In this document: positions 19,591-30,896 of the stretch, piece after piece
Position numbering within the stretch: position 1 is the first letter of the stretch
How the letters are laid out: every line of letters starts with the position of its first letter
Assembly: GCF_004193775.1 (NCBI RefSeq)
Contig: NC_041002.1
Span: forward strand, 34,197,112 to 34,261,111
Reading direction: 5' to 3'
Length of the DNA: 64,000 bases
Source: Glycine soja
Taxonomy: Eukaryota; Streptophyta; Magnoliopsida; Fabales; Fabaceae
Notes under the pieces: model-generated
What the model was told of the DNA's origin: nothing
The model's input: only the letters and a program-made list of their open reading frames with translations
Database searches by the model: none
Program-made: the position numbers and the translations under genes

Positions 19591-22500
19591 GTAAGGAAGA
19601 AGTGGTACATCGATAGTGGATGTTCCAAGCATATGAAGGGAGATGTATCCAAGTTTACAACCATTTTCCCCAAGAAAAGTGGACATGTTACACATGGCGA
19701 CAACAACAAAGGCAAAATCATTGGAGTCGGCAAAATAGGTACGAGTTCCTCTACTCCCATTGAAAATGTGTTACTTGTAGAAGGTTTAAAGCATAGCCTA
19801 TTAAGTGTTAGTCAATTATGTGATAAAGGATATAAAGTATCTTTTGATTCTGAAAAATGTGTTATCAAGCATGAGCATGACAAAGACATTAAGCATATAG
19901 GTTTCAGAGAAAATAATGTTTACATGATTGATTTGAAACATAAATCTGAAAATGATAAATATTTTTTAAGTAAAGATAGTGATCCTTGGTTGTGGCATAA
20001 GAGAATTGCTCACATTAACATGGATCATCTAAATAGATTAATCTCCAAAGACCTAGTTGTTGGTTTACCAAAATTAAAGTTTGAAAAAGATAAATTACGT
20101 GATGCATGCCAAAAAGGTAAACAAACAAGAGCATCTTTTAAATCTAGAAATATTGTCTCTACCACTCAACCATTACAATTATTGCACATGGATTTGTTTG
20201 GACCCTCTAGGGTCATGAGTTTTGGTGGTAGTTACTATGCATTAGTAATTGTTGATGATTATTCTAGGTATACTTGGACTTTATTTCTTACTCACAAAAA
20301 TGATTCATTTCATGCATTTATGAGACTTGCCAAAGTCATCCAAAACAAGAAAAGTCTCAAAATCATCTCCAATAGAAGTGATCATGGAGGTGAATTTGAA
20401 AACAAGGATTTTGAAATGTTTTGCGATGAACATGGCATAGAACGCAACTTTTTTGCACCTAGGACACCCCAACAAAATGGTGTAGTAGAAAGGAAAAATA
20501 GATCTTTAGAAGAAATAGCTAGAACCCTTTTAAATGACACTCCACTTCCAAAATATTTTTGGGCTGAAGCTGTTAACACCGCATGTTATATTATGAATAA
20601 AGCCTTAATAAGACCCATTCTTAAGAAAACCCCATATGAACTGTTTAACAATAGAAAACCAAACATTGCTCATTTACATCTTTTTGGATGTAAATGTTTT
20701 GTCCTAAACAATGGTAAAGAAAGCCTAGGTAAATTTGATGCTAAGGCGGATGAGGGCATCTTCCTTGGTTATTCCCTACATAGCAAAGCCTTTAGAATAT
20801 ACAACAAAAGAACCATGACAATTGAGGAATCAATACATGCTTCTTTTGATGAAACTAATATTATCTCTCCGAGAAAGGAGTTTCTTGATGTTGTAGATTC
20901 TTTGGAAGATATGTACAATCAAGAAAGGAATCTAAAAAGGAAGAGAAATGAAGAAAACAAGGATGTTCAAGATGACCTAGCTCAAGAAAATGATGATCTT
21001 CCCAAAGAATGGAAAACTTCAAGAAATCATCCTCTTGACAATATCATCAGAGATATCTCAAAAGGGGTAACAACTAGACACTCTCTCAAAGATTTATGCA
21101 ATAACATGGCATTTGTTTCTATGATAGAACCTAAAAACTTTAAAGAAGCCATAATAGATGATCAATGGATAGTTGCTATGCAAGAAGAGTTAAATCAATT
21201 TGAGAGAAATAATGTTTGGGAACTAGTTGAGAAACCACATAACTACCCCATTATAGGAACAAAATGGGTATTTAGAAATAAACTAGATGAAAATGGTATA
21301 GTAATTAGAAATAAAGCTAAAATAGTTGCAAAAGGGTACAACCAAGAAGAAAGGATTGACTGTGAAGAAACCTTTGCACCCGTAGCTAGATTAGAAGCCA
21401 TTAGGATGCTTTTAGCTTATGCATCTATTATGAACTTTAAACTATATCAAATGGATGTCAAGAGTGCCTCCCTAAATGGTCTAATCCAAGAGGAGGTATA
21501 TGTAGAACAACCTCCCGGGTTTGAATACTCACAAAAATTAGATCATGTCTATAGATTAAAGAAAGCACTTTATGGGTTAAAACAAGCACCTAGGGCTTGG
21601 TATGAAAGATTAAGTAAATTCCTATTAGAAAAGAATTTCATTCGAGGAAAGGTAGATACCACCTTATTCATAAAGAAAAAGGATAATGATATCTTATTGG
21701 TACAAATTTATGTTGATGATATAATCTTTGGATCTACTAATGAATCTTTGTGCAAGGAGTTTTCTATTGACATGCAAAGTGAGTTTGAGATGTCCATAAT
21801 GGGCAAGTTAAATTACTTTATTGGACTACAAATCAAACAAACAAATAATGGGATCTTTGTCAACCAAGCAAAATATTGCAAGGAACTCATCAAGAGATTT
21901 GGAAAGGAAAACTCAAAACACTTGGTTGCTCCTATGAGCACTAGTTGCTACCTTGACAAAGATGAGTCCGGTCAACCTACTGATGAAAAACAATATAGAG
22001 GTATGATTGGATCTCTACTTTACTTATCTGCAAGTAGGCTAGATATTATGTTTAGTGTGTGCATGTGTGCAAGATTCCAATCAAATCCAAAGTTTTCACA
22101 TCTAATTGTAGTAAAAAGAATCATAAGATATCTCTTAGGAACTGTTAACCTAGGATTATGGTACCTTAAGAATTCTTTATGCAATTTAATAGGATACTTA
22201 GATTCGGATTTTTCCGGATCTAAAACTGATAGGAAGAGCACTAGTGGCACATGTCAGTTCATAAGGTCTGCTCTTGTTTCTTGACACAACAAGAAGTAAA
22301 ATAGTGTAGCATTATCCACAGTTGAAGCAGAGTATATCTCTGCTGGTAGTTGTTGTGCACAGATCTTGTGGATAAAATAACAACTATCTGATTATGGGAT
22401 TGTATTAGACCATATTCCCATAAAGTGTGACAACATAAGCGCCATAAATCTATCTAAGAACCTAGTCCTCCACTCTAGAACCAGGCACATAGAAATTAGT

Positions 22501-22698
22501 CCTCCACTCTAGAACCAGGCACATAGAAATTAGACATCATTTTCTTAGAGATCATGTCCTAAAAGGTGACTGTGTTCTAGAATTTGTAGATACCAACAAC
22601 CAACTTGCAGACATCTTCACAAAACCACTACCCAAAGATTCTTTCTACACCATTAGAAGAGAATTAGGACTTCTAGATGCTACTGACTTAGACAAATG
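19591..22698 (+). pseudogene. Copia (Sirevirus-like) Pol: protease, integrase, reverse transcriptase, broken RNase H
   Basis: Open from before the protease triad ([11 protein letters not shown], the Met being base 19633) to TGA at 22282-22284. Numbering from that Met: integrase zinc domain H-H-C-C around 125-165, catalytic D187, D250 and E286 with 35 residues between the last two, the GKCKCF-like domain near 350, then reverse transcriptase with QMDVKSA and YVDD at 693-696. RNase H continues past the stop (STVEAEYISAGS) with further stops and an exact 34 bp tandem duplication at 22463-22530. Only the last domain is broken, so damage is recent or light. The sequence is closest to element B2 at 51217-52712 within this window. 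Confidence 0.9.
22463..22530 (+). repeat. Exact 34 bp tandem duplication in RNase H
   Basis: The unit starting TAGTCCTCCACTCTAGAACC occurs at 22463 and again at 22497. As 34 is not a multiple of 3, it shifts the RNase H frame. Confidence 0.9.
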
Positions 22699-22868
22699 AT
22701 TTGTTTTATGTTATGATGTCTTATGACTTATTTGATACATATGTTTTTATGATTTGTGGATAATTTATTATTATCTTGTTTGATTTTTATAAGTTTCTGT
22801 GGATCATGCATTGTTTTGATGATGTCAAAAAGAAATCACATGATTGTCATCATCAAAAAGGGGGAGAA

Positions 22869-23556
22869 TATGAATGTATGTATACATGATTTTGATGATG
22901 CCAAAGATAAGCGCTTCTCAAGTTTGATCCAAGTCAAGAATTCAGAATTTCAGAAAATAACTCCCAAGAGTCACAACTCTTCAGAAAAAAATTCCTGAGA
23001 GTCACATCTAATCAAGAGATTTTTGAATGGTCATCAAAGGCCTAAAAATAGGCAATTTGTGATACAAAATGTATGTGAGAGATATTCCAAGAGAACTTCA
23101 TTGCCAAATGCTCTCTCAAAAAAACTCCTGGGCAAACACTTGCAAATCCATTAAGAGTTTCTCCATGGACTTCAATTGTAATATCCTTCTCTTCAAGAGA
23201 GAATTATTCTTTCTTTCTTCTCATTCAAAGAGATTGATTAAGGGACTGAGGGTCCCTTAAGTTGTAAGGATTCCTAAACACAAGGGATGGGTTGTCCCTG
23301 TGTGGTTTAGACTTTGTAAACAGATTTTTACAAAGGGAGTGAAAAATCTCAAGTGAGTTGCTTTAGTACTGGACGTAAGCACGGACTTTTCCGAACCAGT
23401 ATAAAAACTGTGTTTGCATTCTCTCTTCCCTTATCTCATTCATTTTATTGCAATCAATTTTGTCTTGCATGTTTAAAGAATATTATTAAATTGATTGCTA
23501 CTTCTTCTGCATTCTAAGCTTATCCCTCTTAACTTATTGAGACCACATGTCTAACA
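22869..23556 (+). repeat. LTR-B inside the LTR-A element
   Basis: Begins TATGAATG (canonical TGTGAATG with one change) directly after the polypurine tract CAAAAAGGGGGAGAA and ends GTCTAACA. It is 688 bp, shorter than other B copies, and lacks the GTAATCGATTAC region. No 5 bp duplication flanks it (GAGAA left, ATTTC right), so it is not a simple solo insertion; it looks like the 3' LTR belonging to the pol upstream. A 9 bp hairpin TTAAGGGAC/GTCCCTTAA is at 23238-23260. Confidence 0.8.
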
Positions 23557-23798
23557 ATTTCTCCTTTTTTCTTGCATGAATACATTTGTGTATGATTTTA
23601 TGTCACAACACACTTTGGCCTTTTTGTTGATACCAAAGGGGGAGAGAAAGTTGGGATTAAATCAAGAACTCTAACTTAATTTCAAGTGAAGCTTAAATTC
23701 AAAAACAAAGGGGCGGAATTAAGTGAGTGATTGATTAGAAGATAGAGCTTGTATGCGTTTCTTGATTTTAGGTTTGTCATCATCAAAAAGGGGGAGAT
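23557..23798 (+). other. LTR-A 3' internal segment with polypurine tract
   Basis: Non-coding. It contains an internal purine block CAAAGGGGGAGAGAAAG near 23632 and ends with CATCAAAAAGGGGGAGAT touching the 3' LTR. The repeated purine tracts near the 3' end fit Sirevirus-type Copia elements. Confidence 0.65.
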
Positions 23799-25255
23799 TG
23801 TAGAAGCAAGCTTCATGATGATGAACCAAGCAATTTTGATGATGCCAAAAGCCCAAGTGATTGATTCAAGACTTCAAGATCAAACATCAAGAATCCAATC
23901 CAAGACTCAAGATTCAAGAGAAGAAATCAAGAAGCAACAAGTCAAGACTTCATATAGGATAAGTATTAAAAGAATTTTTCAAAAACCAAATAGCACAATT
24001 TTGTTTTACAAAAGAATTTTCTCAAATTTTCTAAGTTACCAGAGTGATTACTCTCTGGTAATCGATTACCAGTTATCAGTAATCGATTACCAGTGACCAG
24101 TTACGTTTTCAAAATGTTTTCAAATTATTTATAACGTTCCAAAATGATTTTCAAATAGTGTAATCGATTACACTATATTAGTAATCGATTACAAGTGAAT
24201 CTGAACGTTGGAATTCAAATCCAATTGTGAAGAGTCACAACTTTTCATAAAATGCATTGTGTAATTGGTTACACCTTTTTGGTAATTGATTACCATTGAA
24301 TAGTTTTAAAGAAGAAGTTAAGAGTTATAACTCTTAACATGGTTTTCTCAAAAGTCATAACTCTTCCAATGGTTTCTTTGACCAGACATGAAGAGTATAT
24401 AAAAGCATGACTTTGGCACATGTTCAAAAGATATAATATATTCTTCCAAACAATCCTTTTTCACAATCTTTCTCTAACCATTGCCCATTGTTTTTTCTTT
24501 GCCAAAAATCTTTCTAAACTTTGTTTTCAAAACTTTGTTTTTCTGCAAGTGGAAATTTTGCAGAAAACAAAAGTGTGCTATCTTTTCTTCCTTTTCCCTC
24601 TTGCCAAAAGATTCAAAGGACTAACCGCCTGATAATTCTTTTGATTCTTCCTCTTCCCTTTAAACAAAAGACTTCGAAGGACTAACTGCCTCAGATATCT
24701 TTTGTTTCCCCTTACAAAGATTCAAGGGATTAACCGCCTAAGAATTCTTTGTCTTAACACATTGGAGGGTACATCCTTTGTGGTACAAGTAGAACGTACA
24801 TCTACTTGGGTTGTAATATTGAGAACAAGAGAGGGTACATCTCTTGTGGATCAGTTCAATTGGAGGGTACATCCACTTGGTTGTTCAAAGAGAACAAGGG
24901 AGGGTACATTCCTAGTGGATCTTTGCTTGTAAAGGATTTTACAAGGTTATTGGAAATCTCAATAACCGGTGGTTGCTTGGGGACTGGACGTAGACATGGG
25001 TTGTGGCCGAACCAATATAAATCTTGTGTTTATTTTCTTCTTCCCTACACTCTTTATCTTTTTGCTGTGTACTTTTTATTTCCGCTTTACTTTTGTCTAA
25101 GTTATTGTTTCTGTTCTTTACTTTCTCATAACTTAGTAGTAAAGCCTAATTGAATCTAGTAACATTAAGAAGGATAAATTTTTAATTAGTCAAGAAACGT
25201 TCATAATTAATTCAACCCCCCCTTCTTAATTTTTCCGAGGCCACTCGATCCAACA
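23799..25255 (+). repeat. 3' LTR-A (copy A4)
   Basis: TGTAGAAGCAAGCTTC...GATCCAACA, 1457 bp. Palindrome pairs start at 24058/24079, 24160/24181 and 24261/24282, all 21 bp apart. It is very close to copy A3 except for A3's losses between palindromes. Hairpin arrays are at about 24605-24755 and 24764-24918, somewhat decayed. Confidence 0.9.
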
Positions 25256-25699
25256 TTGTTCCCAAATCCAAAAAATTCTCACCTCTAATAACATCAAACC
25301 CTCGATAGAAATGCTCTACCACTACTACGACATCTGCAAGTTATTATCTAGTAGTGATACATTACTAGACTTGGTTATTTAAGTATTGTGAAAGTCATGA
25401 TTTACTACTTTTCTTTATTATATTGTTGAAATGTTTAATTGGTATGTTATTTTATAGATATTTTGTTATTATTTTTATATAAAGTTCACTTTTACGAGTC
25501 TACGAGTTGAGTCCATGAGTCGAGTCTATGGAACCATCACTAGTCTACATAAACTCTCTAGTTTGATAACCTTGGCTGCAAGCATAACATTACAATAAAC
25601 ACTTAAAAAAAAGGAAAACAAGCATAAATTAAAACAAACATAATAATATGCATAATATTGATTAATAATCATAATCTGTCTGTTGCTCTAGAATTTTAC

Positions 25700-26070
25700 A
25701 ACATCCGGTAGTGACAAAATCAAGTTGAGTCTTATTTTTTTTTATAAAGATTAACTTAATGGCTGTGCATTTTTGTTTGAGTCTCATATGACAACATTAG
25801 GTAGTGACAAAATCAAGTTGGGTCCCATTTTTTATGTAAGGATTAACTTAATGGTTGTGCATTTTGTTTGAGTTTCATATGTAAACATTAGGTAGTGACA
25901 ATCAAGTTTGGTCTCATTTTCTTGTAGGGATTAACTTAATGGTTGTGCATTTTTGTTTGAGTTTCATATGATAACGTTAGGTAGTGACAATCAAGTTGTG
26001 TTTCATTTTTTTGTAAGGATTAACTTAATGGTTGTGCATTTTTGTTTGAATCTCATATTTTGGGTAAGGT
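25700..26070. repeat. Four tandem copies of a 90 bp unit in the fold-back core
   Basis: Units share GGTAGTGACAA, ATCAAGTTG, GGATTAACTTAATGG, TGTGCATTTTTGTTTGA and TCATATG, starting near 25702, 25794, 25885 and 25974. The first two have AAAATCAAG, the last two AATCAAG, so they pair off by age. They fill the space between the inverted arms. Confidence 0.85.
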
Positions 26071-26693
26071 ATTATCATATTAGAAATTCCAGAGCAACAG
26101 ACAAATTATGCTTATTAATTAATATTATGCTTATTTTTATGTTTGTTCTAATTTATGCTTGATTTCCTTTTTTTTAAGTGTTTATTGTAATGTTATGTTT
26201 GCAACGATTAAAAGGAGGGGGGGGGGGGGGGAAGATGAAGATTAAATTATATTTTGGGTAAATAGACATTTTTGTCCCTGAATGGGTAGAGCTTTGACAA
26301 ATTCATCTTTCAATGTGTCATGTAGGTTCTTTCATTAACACTAATGGACGGAAGTTAACAGATTGATGGATTTGTTGTACTTTTTTCACTTTCGAGACTA
26401 AAATTTGAATTTTCATCTTTCGGGGATGACTTTGTTAGCACTCTACAAATTCAGGGACAAAAATCACTATTTACCCATTTTTTAACTGCTCTTTTTGTTA
26501 ATGTTGGAAAACGACCATATTAAAACAATGCTGCTATATGGTACGAAGGTTTGGAGTTACGAAACACATGAATTGAAGAGCTTCCTTGTTATTACTTCAT
26601 AATAAAAGCTGACAAGTTCATGATGTGCAATTATTATTTTTAAATAATAAATTAAAATGTTAAAATAAATAAGAAAAAATATCAAACTTCTGA

Positions 26694-26974
26694 TTTTATC
26701 ATGTTAATTGTGGAAAGGTGGTTTTGAAAACTATTTATTAAAGATGATTGATTTTGACTTTTGACATTTGATTGTAAGTATAATCGTTATAAAAAACTGA
26801 CTTTTACATTTGTTATAACCACACCTTATGTAGAAAGTCATTTTCCTACATCAGTTATAACTATAACCAATTTAAAAGTCACTTTTCTACATCATTATAA
26901 TTATTAACGATGTTAAAAATGAAAATCAATCATCTCTAGTAAATAGTTTTCAAACCACCTAATTTGATAAAAGA
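26694..26974. mobile_element. Inverted-repeat remnant with CACTA-like subterminal repeats
   Basis: TTTTGAAAACTATTTATTAAAG and flanking bases near 26725-26765 are mirrored near 26930-26965, about 60 bp of imperfect inverted repeat. Inside, motifs such as GACTTTTACAT, GTTATAAC and GTAGAAAGTCA alternate in both directions, as in subterminal regions of plant CACTA elements. No CACTA terminus is clear, so the class is tentative. Confidence 0.45.
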
Positions 26975-27467
26975 AAAAGTCTTAATTATGGAAGATATCT
27001 CACCAAACTAAAGAAACAATATCTTGATGCAAATTCTACAATTTTGTTTGGGGGAGCACATGATAGTCATGTTTGAGAAGGGTAAACAAATCACTAGGTG
27101 TAAAAGTCTAAGAGCAACAACAAATATAATTTAGATGCATAATCGAAGTGATGAGCATTTCATGGAGAGGTGGGAAACTTGCGATCACAAAATTAATTCA
27201 ACACAACCATTACAGACACTTGCATTAAAAAAGTAGAAAACCTCACCATAATAGGCCACGCTAGCTAACCACTTCATTTGTTTTAAAACTATGAAATTAT
27301 TTTCGTACCAAAAATCATTTTCCATATTAAAATAGCATGACAAGATTCACTTGAAGTTGGTGATGATGTCTCAGATCATGAACTTCATCTCTCATTTGCA
27401 AGTATAGTTCAAGGGTCAGATGAGGACCAATATGTATATCAGTTGTAAAGACATTATTGATGGAATG
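26975..27467. other. Intergenic, nothing recognised
   Basis: AT-rich sequence between the CACTA-like remnant and LTR-C. I see no coding frame with family features, no repeat and no clear regulatory site. Confidence 0.5.
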
Positions 27468-28823
27468 TGTAGTCGTCTTTTACGACTAACTTTTGTATAG
27501 AAAAGTTTTCTAAAATGTATATAAATCTCCCAATTTATGGTTATTTTTGGTAGAATTGTAAATATTTCTAGTTTAGTTTTAATATGTGCTCAGTAGAAGC
27601 CTTCCTTATGATTTTAATGTAAATTTCACCTCAATTTCAGGTAAAAAGGAGAAAATTATGAAGGTGCAAAAGTTGCTGTCTTGTTAAGCCTAAACCATGC
27701 GCTTAGCGAGACCAAACCGCTAAGCGAGATAGCAGTGGCTTAGCGATTAAGGATAGGCCTGAAGAGAGTTCTTCCATGCCAGCACGCGCCCAGCACGTAT
27801 GCAACTCACTAAGCAAGATGGTTGTCTCTTCTGCGCTAAGCGCGAGATTGGCGCTAAGCCAAATCTCACTTACTTGTGCTTTGCGCAAGAATGGCGCTAA
27901 GCATCCCATTTTTAAGCCTGACTTGCGGAGAATTTGAGGAGGTCTGACTAGACGGTGAATTGTGTGTAGAGAACAAAGGAAAAACTGAGCAAGGAAGCAA
28001 AGGCCCTAAATTTTAGGTAGATTCTAGGTTAAAGACTAAGTCCTAGGTTTTTAGAGGAGGAGGAGGAATCCCCATAGCTTTGTAATCTGGTATTTTCTCT
28101 GAAACCCTTCTCCTATTTGTGAAAGTTGCTCCCTTGTAATGGAGGGCTAAAATCCTTTGTTGGGAATCTCTGCTGAATACTTGATGTAAATATTATTATT
28201 ATCTATTTGAAGTTATTTTCATGCATTCAATGTTTCTATCTATGCTTATTGTATGCATGCTTGTGGTTTGATCACCCATTGGTGTGTGCTGTTAGGAACT
28301 TTAGCATTGGAAAATGTACTATTTCCTTAGAACTTGATAGAGCAGGGCTAGATAACTGCATTGCTAGGAATAGAGTGCATGGTTTTGGTTTTTATTATGT
28401 TGTGATTATAATGCTATTTAAATTAAGCTAAGTTCAACAAGAGACATCTGCGAATGAAGTTTAGTTTAAATTAGTCCAAACTCACGAGACATCGGTGTTT
28501 GGTATTTTTGTCCTCAGTATAGAACATAGAAATAATTTTAAATAGAGAAAAACTCTAATTGGATCAAGTATCTCGATAGAAGGACCCAACGCTTTTACTT
28601 ATTTGTTTTCACACTCAATTGCTTACGTTTACTATTTCTTTGATTAGAATAGAAAATACCTTTGTTTTCAATTCATGACACTTAATTCATTTTGCAAACA
28701 CTTGCATTTTGAATGACACTTTTCCAAGTAAAACAAGTTCCTTGAGTTCGATACTCGGTTCATTCCGTTTTAATTATTTACTTGATGACCCGATGCACTT
28801 GCCGGTTAGATTTCACATCCACA
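27468..28823 (+). mobile_element. LTR-C (copy C1)
   Basis: Starts TGTAGTCGTCTTTTACGACTAAC and matches, in opposite orientation, the LTR at 38713-40237: the first 150 bp, the GCGCTTAGCG-rich block (27690-27905) and the region near the end. The end near TTTCACATCCACA is approximate. No target duplication found. The tail GCACTTGCCGGTT suggests Gypsy (Athila/Tat) affinity, since such LTRs end just before a primer site. Confidence 0.65.
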
Positions 28824-28879
28824 AAAAATAAGTAGTAGTACCTAGATGTGAACAAAATGCTCATAATATTGGTCAAAAT

Positions 28880-30000
28880 TACCATTATATGTGTTTCATT
28901 CATCTTCCAAAATCATGTTATGCAATATGATTTGTGAATATAATATGTTAGATTGTGTTCATCTTCCAAGCACGCGTAGGGCCACATATAATTGCGAACC
29001 AAGATTAAAGCACTCCAAACGTAGGCTTCGCATCCTTTCTTCCTGTTTCTTGATGTTGAGCAAACAATTTTCTTTTAAGGCCTTGTGGCCTTGGGATGGT
29101 CTTCACAAGTGTTGCCAATTCTTGATAAATACCATTTGCTAGATAGTGTCACATGACCCATGTTATATTGGGTTCTATTCATTGTAAATTGTATTAAAGG
29201 GGATTCTCATTCCATAATTTCATTAAACATAGAAGATTCATCAAGCACATTGATGTCATTGTTTGAACTTGAAACCCCAAAATATGCATGCCAAGTCCAT
29301 AAGTCTTATGATGCCACGACTTCAAGCATGATTGTGGGTAGTGTCCGTGATAGAATTGACCTTTCCATGCTTTTGGACATTCTTTTCATTCTCAATGCAT
29401 ACAATCAATGCTACATTACATACCTAGAAAATCACATTGCTCACCTATTTGTAGTAGGTACTGAATGCCATTATTGTTGAGTCTTTTGTATTCAAATCCA
29501 AATATATCGTAGACACCCCTTACAAACTTATCAAAGCATTGTAATGTCATGGTTTCTCCAATTCAAAAACAATCATGGACACTATCAACAAGTTATCCAT
29601 ATGCCAATATGTGAATAGCAGTAGTGCATTTCTACAACAAAAAAGACCCATCCTTTCAGTCACATTATCGTCTAAAAATTCTAATAGTGATTGCCAAGGG
29701 CTTCTACAATGCGAAGCAAGACTTTCACATTCTAAACCTTTGTCAGAATTGTTCATATATGTGTATACTGCATTGTTGGAGAAGTAGTCATTGAAGAATC
29801 AAACATGCCCTTCTACACGATCTTTTTCAATGTACTTTTGTTTATACCTACTTCTCATAGTGGCTAGTTCTTGTAGTTTCCATTCCATCATCAACCTCAT
29901 GTATTGTTCTATGTACTCATCATTTAGCAAATCTTTGAGAAGTTAATCTTTAAGAGATGAATCACTAGAGTCCATCTTAAGCAACACTGTAGAGTTATAA
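28880..30000 (-). pseudogene. PIF/Harbinger transposase (DDE superfamily 4) remnant
   Basis: Read in pieces on the minus strand. Near 29140 the frame gives YYLANGIYQELATLVKTI, matching the family motif in which N replaces the expected catalytic D, followed by KRKLFAQHQETGRKD and PTFGVL. Near 28900 the C-terminal motif IILHNMILEDE appears. Upstream on the minus strand, around 29270-29390, a broken frame resembles the GMLGSIDCMHW region. Frames change repeatedly and stops are common. Family members cut and paste DNA with 3 bp TAA duplications; this copy is dead. I could not find its terminal repeats. Confidence 0.7.
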
Positions 30001-30114
30001 AGTTATGAAAATTTGATACAACCTTTGCACAATTGAGATTTGTGAAAATCTTTGTTCAAGTAAACACTATATAGAAGGAGTTACCACGACTACTTTTACC
30101 AACAACTAGTTTGC

Positions 30115-30345
30115 ATAATGACTAGTTTGTTACAACAAGTAGTTTGAAAAATGGCTAGTTTTTTTGGTAGATGAAATAATGACTAGTTTGATATAACAAC
30201 TAGTTTTTTGGTAAATGAAATAATGGACAGTTTGTTACAATGAGTAGTTTTTTTTGTCCAACAAAATAACGGTTAGAGTTTATTATTATTTTTTGTAAAC
30301 GAAATAGCGATTAGTTTGTTACAACAGCTAGTTTAAAAATTACAT
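30115..30345. repeat. Diverged short tandem repeats (ACTAGTTTGTTACAAC)
   Basis: ACTAGTTTGTTACAACA-like units with an intervening GGTAAATGAAATAATG recur about every 58-62 bp, four to five times. They lie between the two minus-strand reading regions of the Harbinger element. Confidence 0.65.
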
Positions 30346-30896
30346 GATTATAACATAAATAATTAAAAAAACACATAAGAAAAATTTCATAATTAAAACC
30401 TAGATAATTAATAAAGTCCATATATTCTTTTTTATTTTTGTTACACAAGGTTTGATGAATTTGTATTTGTTCACTAATCATACCAATAGTATCCTCATAG
30501 ATGATTTGCAAGTCGATCTCTTTATTCCTCAACTTGATTACTTCATCCCTCAAACTGTTGTATTCATTCCTGGCACGTGTGATATCTTTTAATGCTTTTG
30601 CATCGGTCTTGATTATATCTTCCATAGTCGAGAGATCAACAACAACAAAAGATTTTTCCTTTAATTTTGTTTTTGACCTTCGCTTTACTACTTCTATCCT
30701 TATTGGACATCCATGGTAGGTGATGTTCACTCGTAACAAGATACTGTATCCAGATTGGAAGAGGATGAGTATGCTTCATAAGCATAAACCTTTGTTCTGC
30801 TACTAGATCCTTCAAATTGAGACAACAGTTGAACATGCCCTTCCTCACGACTCCTTTCTGTGAACACCCAATTTTGTCTGGCCTTTGGTACAACAT
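30311..30896 (-). pseudogene. Probable Harbinger accessory ORF1 remnant
   Basis: A 142-codon minus-strand frame (30739-30311) is rich in Lys, Glu and Arg and likely coiled-coil (EYNSLRDEVIKLRNKEIDLQ). The sequence just upstream on the minus strand (30896-30740) looks like the same gene in another frame. Plant PIF/Harbinger elements carry a second gene with a Myb-like domain and a C-terminal coiled coil, upstream of or beside the transposase. Position and composition fit, but I see no convincing Myb domain, so the call is inference. Confidence 0.45.

Larger units (their letters stand above)
17988..25255 (+). mobile_element. LTR-A Copia element, chimeric with family B
   Basis: Bounded by two LTR-A copies and a perfect 5 bp duplication TTGTT (17983-17987, 25256-25260). 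The 5' LTR, primer-binding site and a short gag start are LTR-A type. The pol that follows leads straight into a B-type polypurine tract and a B-type LTR (22869-23556), and only then comes an LTR-A 3' internal segment (23557-23798) and the 3' LTR. Most of gag is missing. It has the boundaries of a normal insertion but cannot be autonomous. Confidence 0.85.
17732..25574. mobile_element. hAT-like TIR element inserted in the left arm, itself split by an LTR element
   Basis: Left end CATGGTTATCAAACT and right end, reverse-complemented, CAAGGTTATCAAACT are near-perfect inverted repeats. ACGAGT/ACTCG motifs recur near both ends, as in hAT subterminal regions. Native parts are 17732-17987 and 25256-25574, about 575 bp, with no transposase. 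Flanks (GTTGCG and GCTGCA) look like a decayed duplication of the arm sequence GTTGCA. Exact ends are uncertain by a few bases. Confidence 0.65.
17500..26476. mobile_element. Fold-back, Mutator-like element with long inverted arms (split by nested insertions)
   Basis: The left arm begins GGGTAAATAACTATTTTTG at 17500 and the right arm ends at 26476 with the reverse complement of GGGTAAATAGTGATTTTTG. The arms pair along 17500-17730 with 26215-26476, then 25577-25700 with about 26080-26205. Between the inner arm ends lies a four-copy 90 bp repeat. Flanks ATTTTTTTA (17491-17499) and ATTTTTTAA (26477-26485) look like the 9 bp duplication of Mutator-type elements. Without insertions it would be about 1.1 kb. 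No transposase frame is seen. Confidence 0.75.

Noticed and set aside
19633..22284. Large open frame as a host gene
   Set aside because: It is a Copia Pol with protease, integrase and reverse transcriptase motifs between two LTRs.
22869..23556. LTR-B as a simple solo insertion in the LTR-A element
   Set aside because: There is no 5 bp target duplication, and the sequence before it is a family B polypurine tract.
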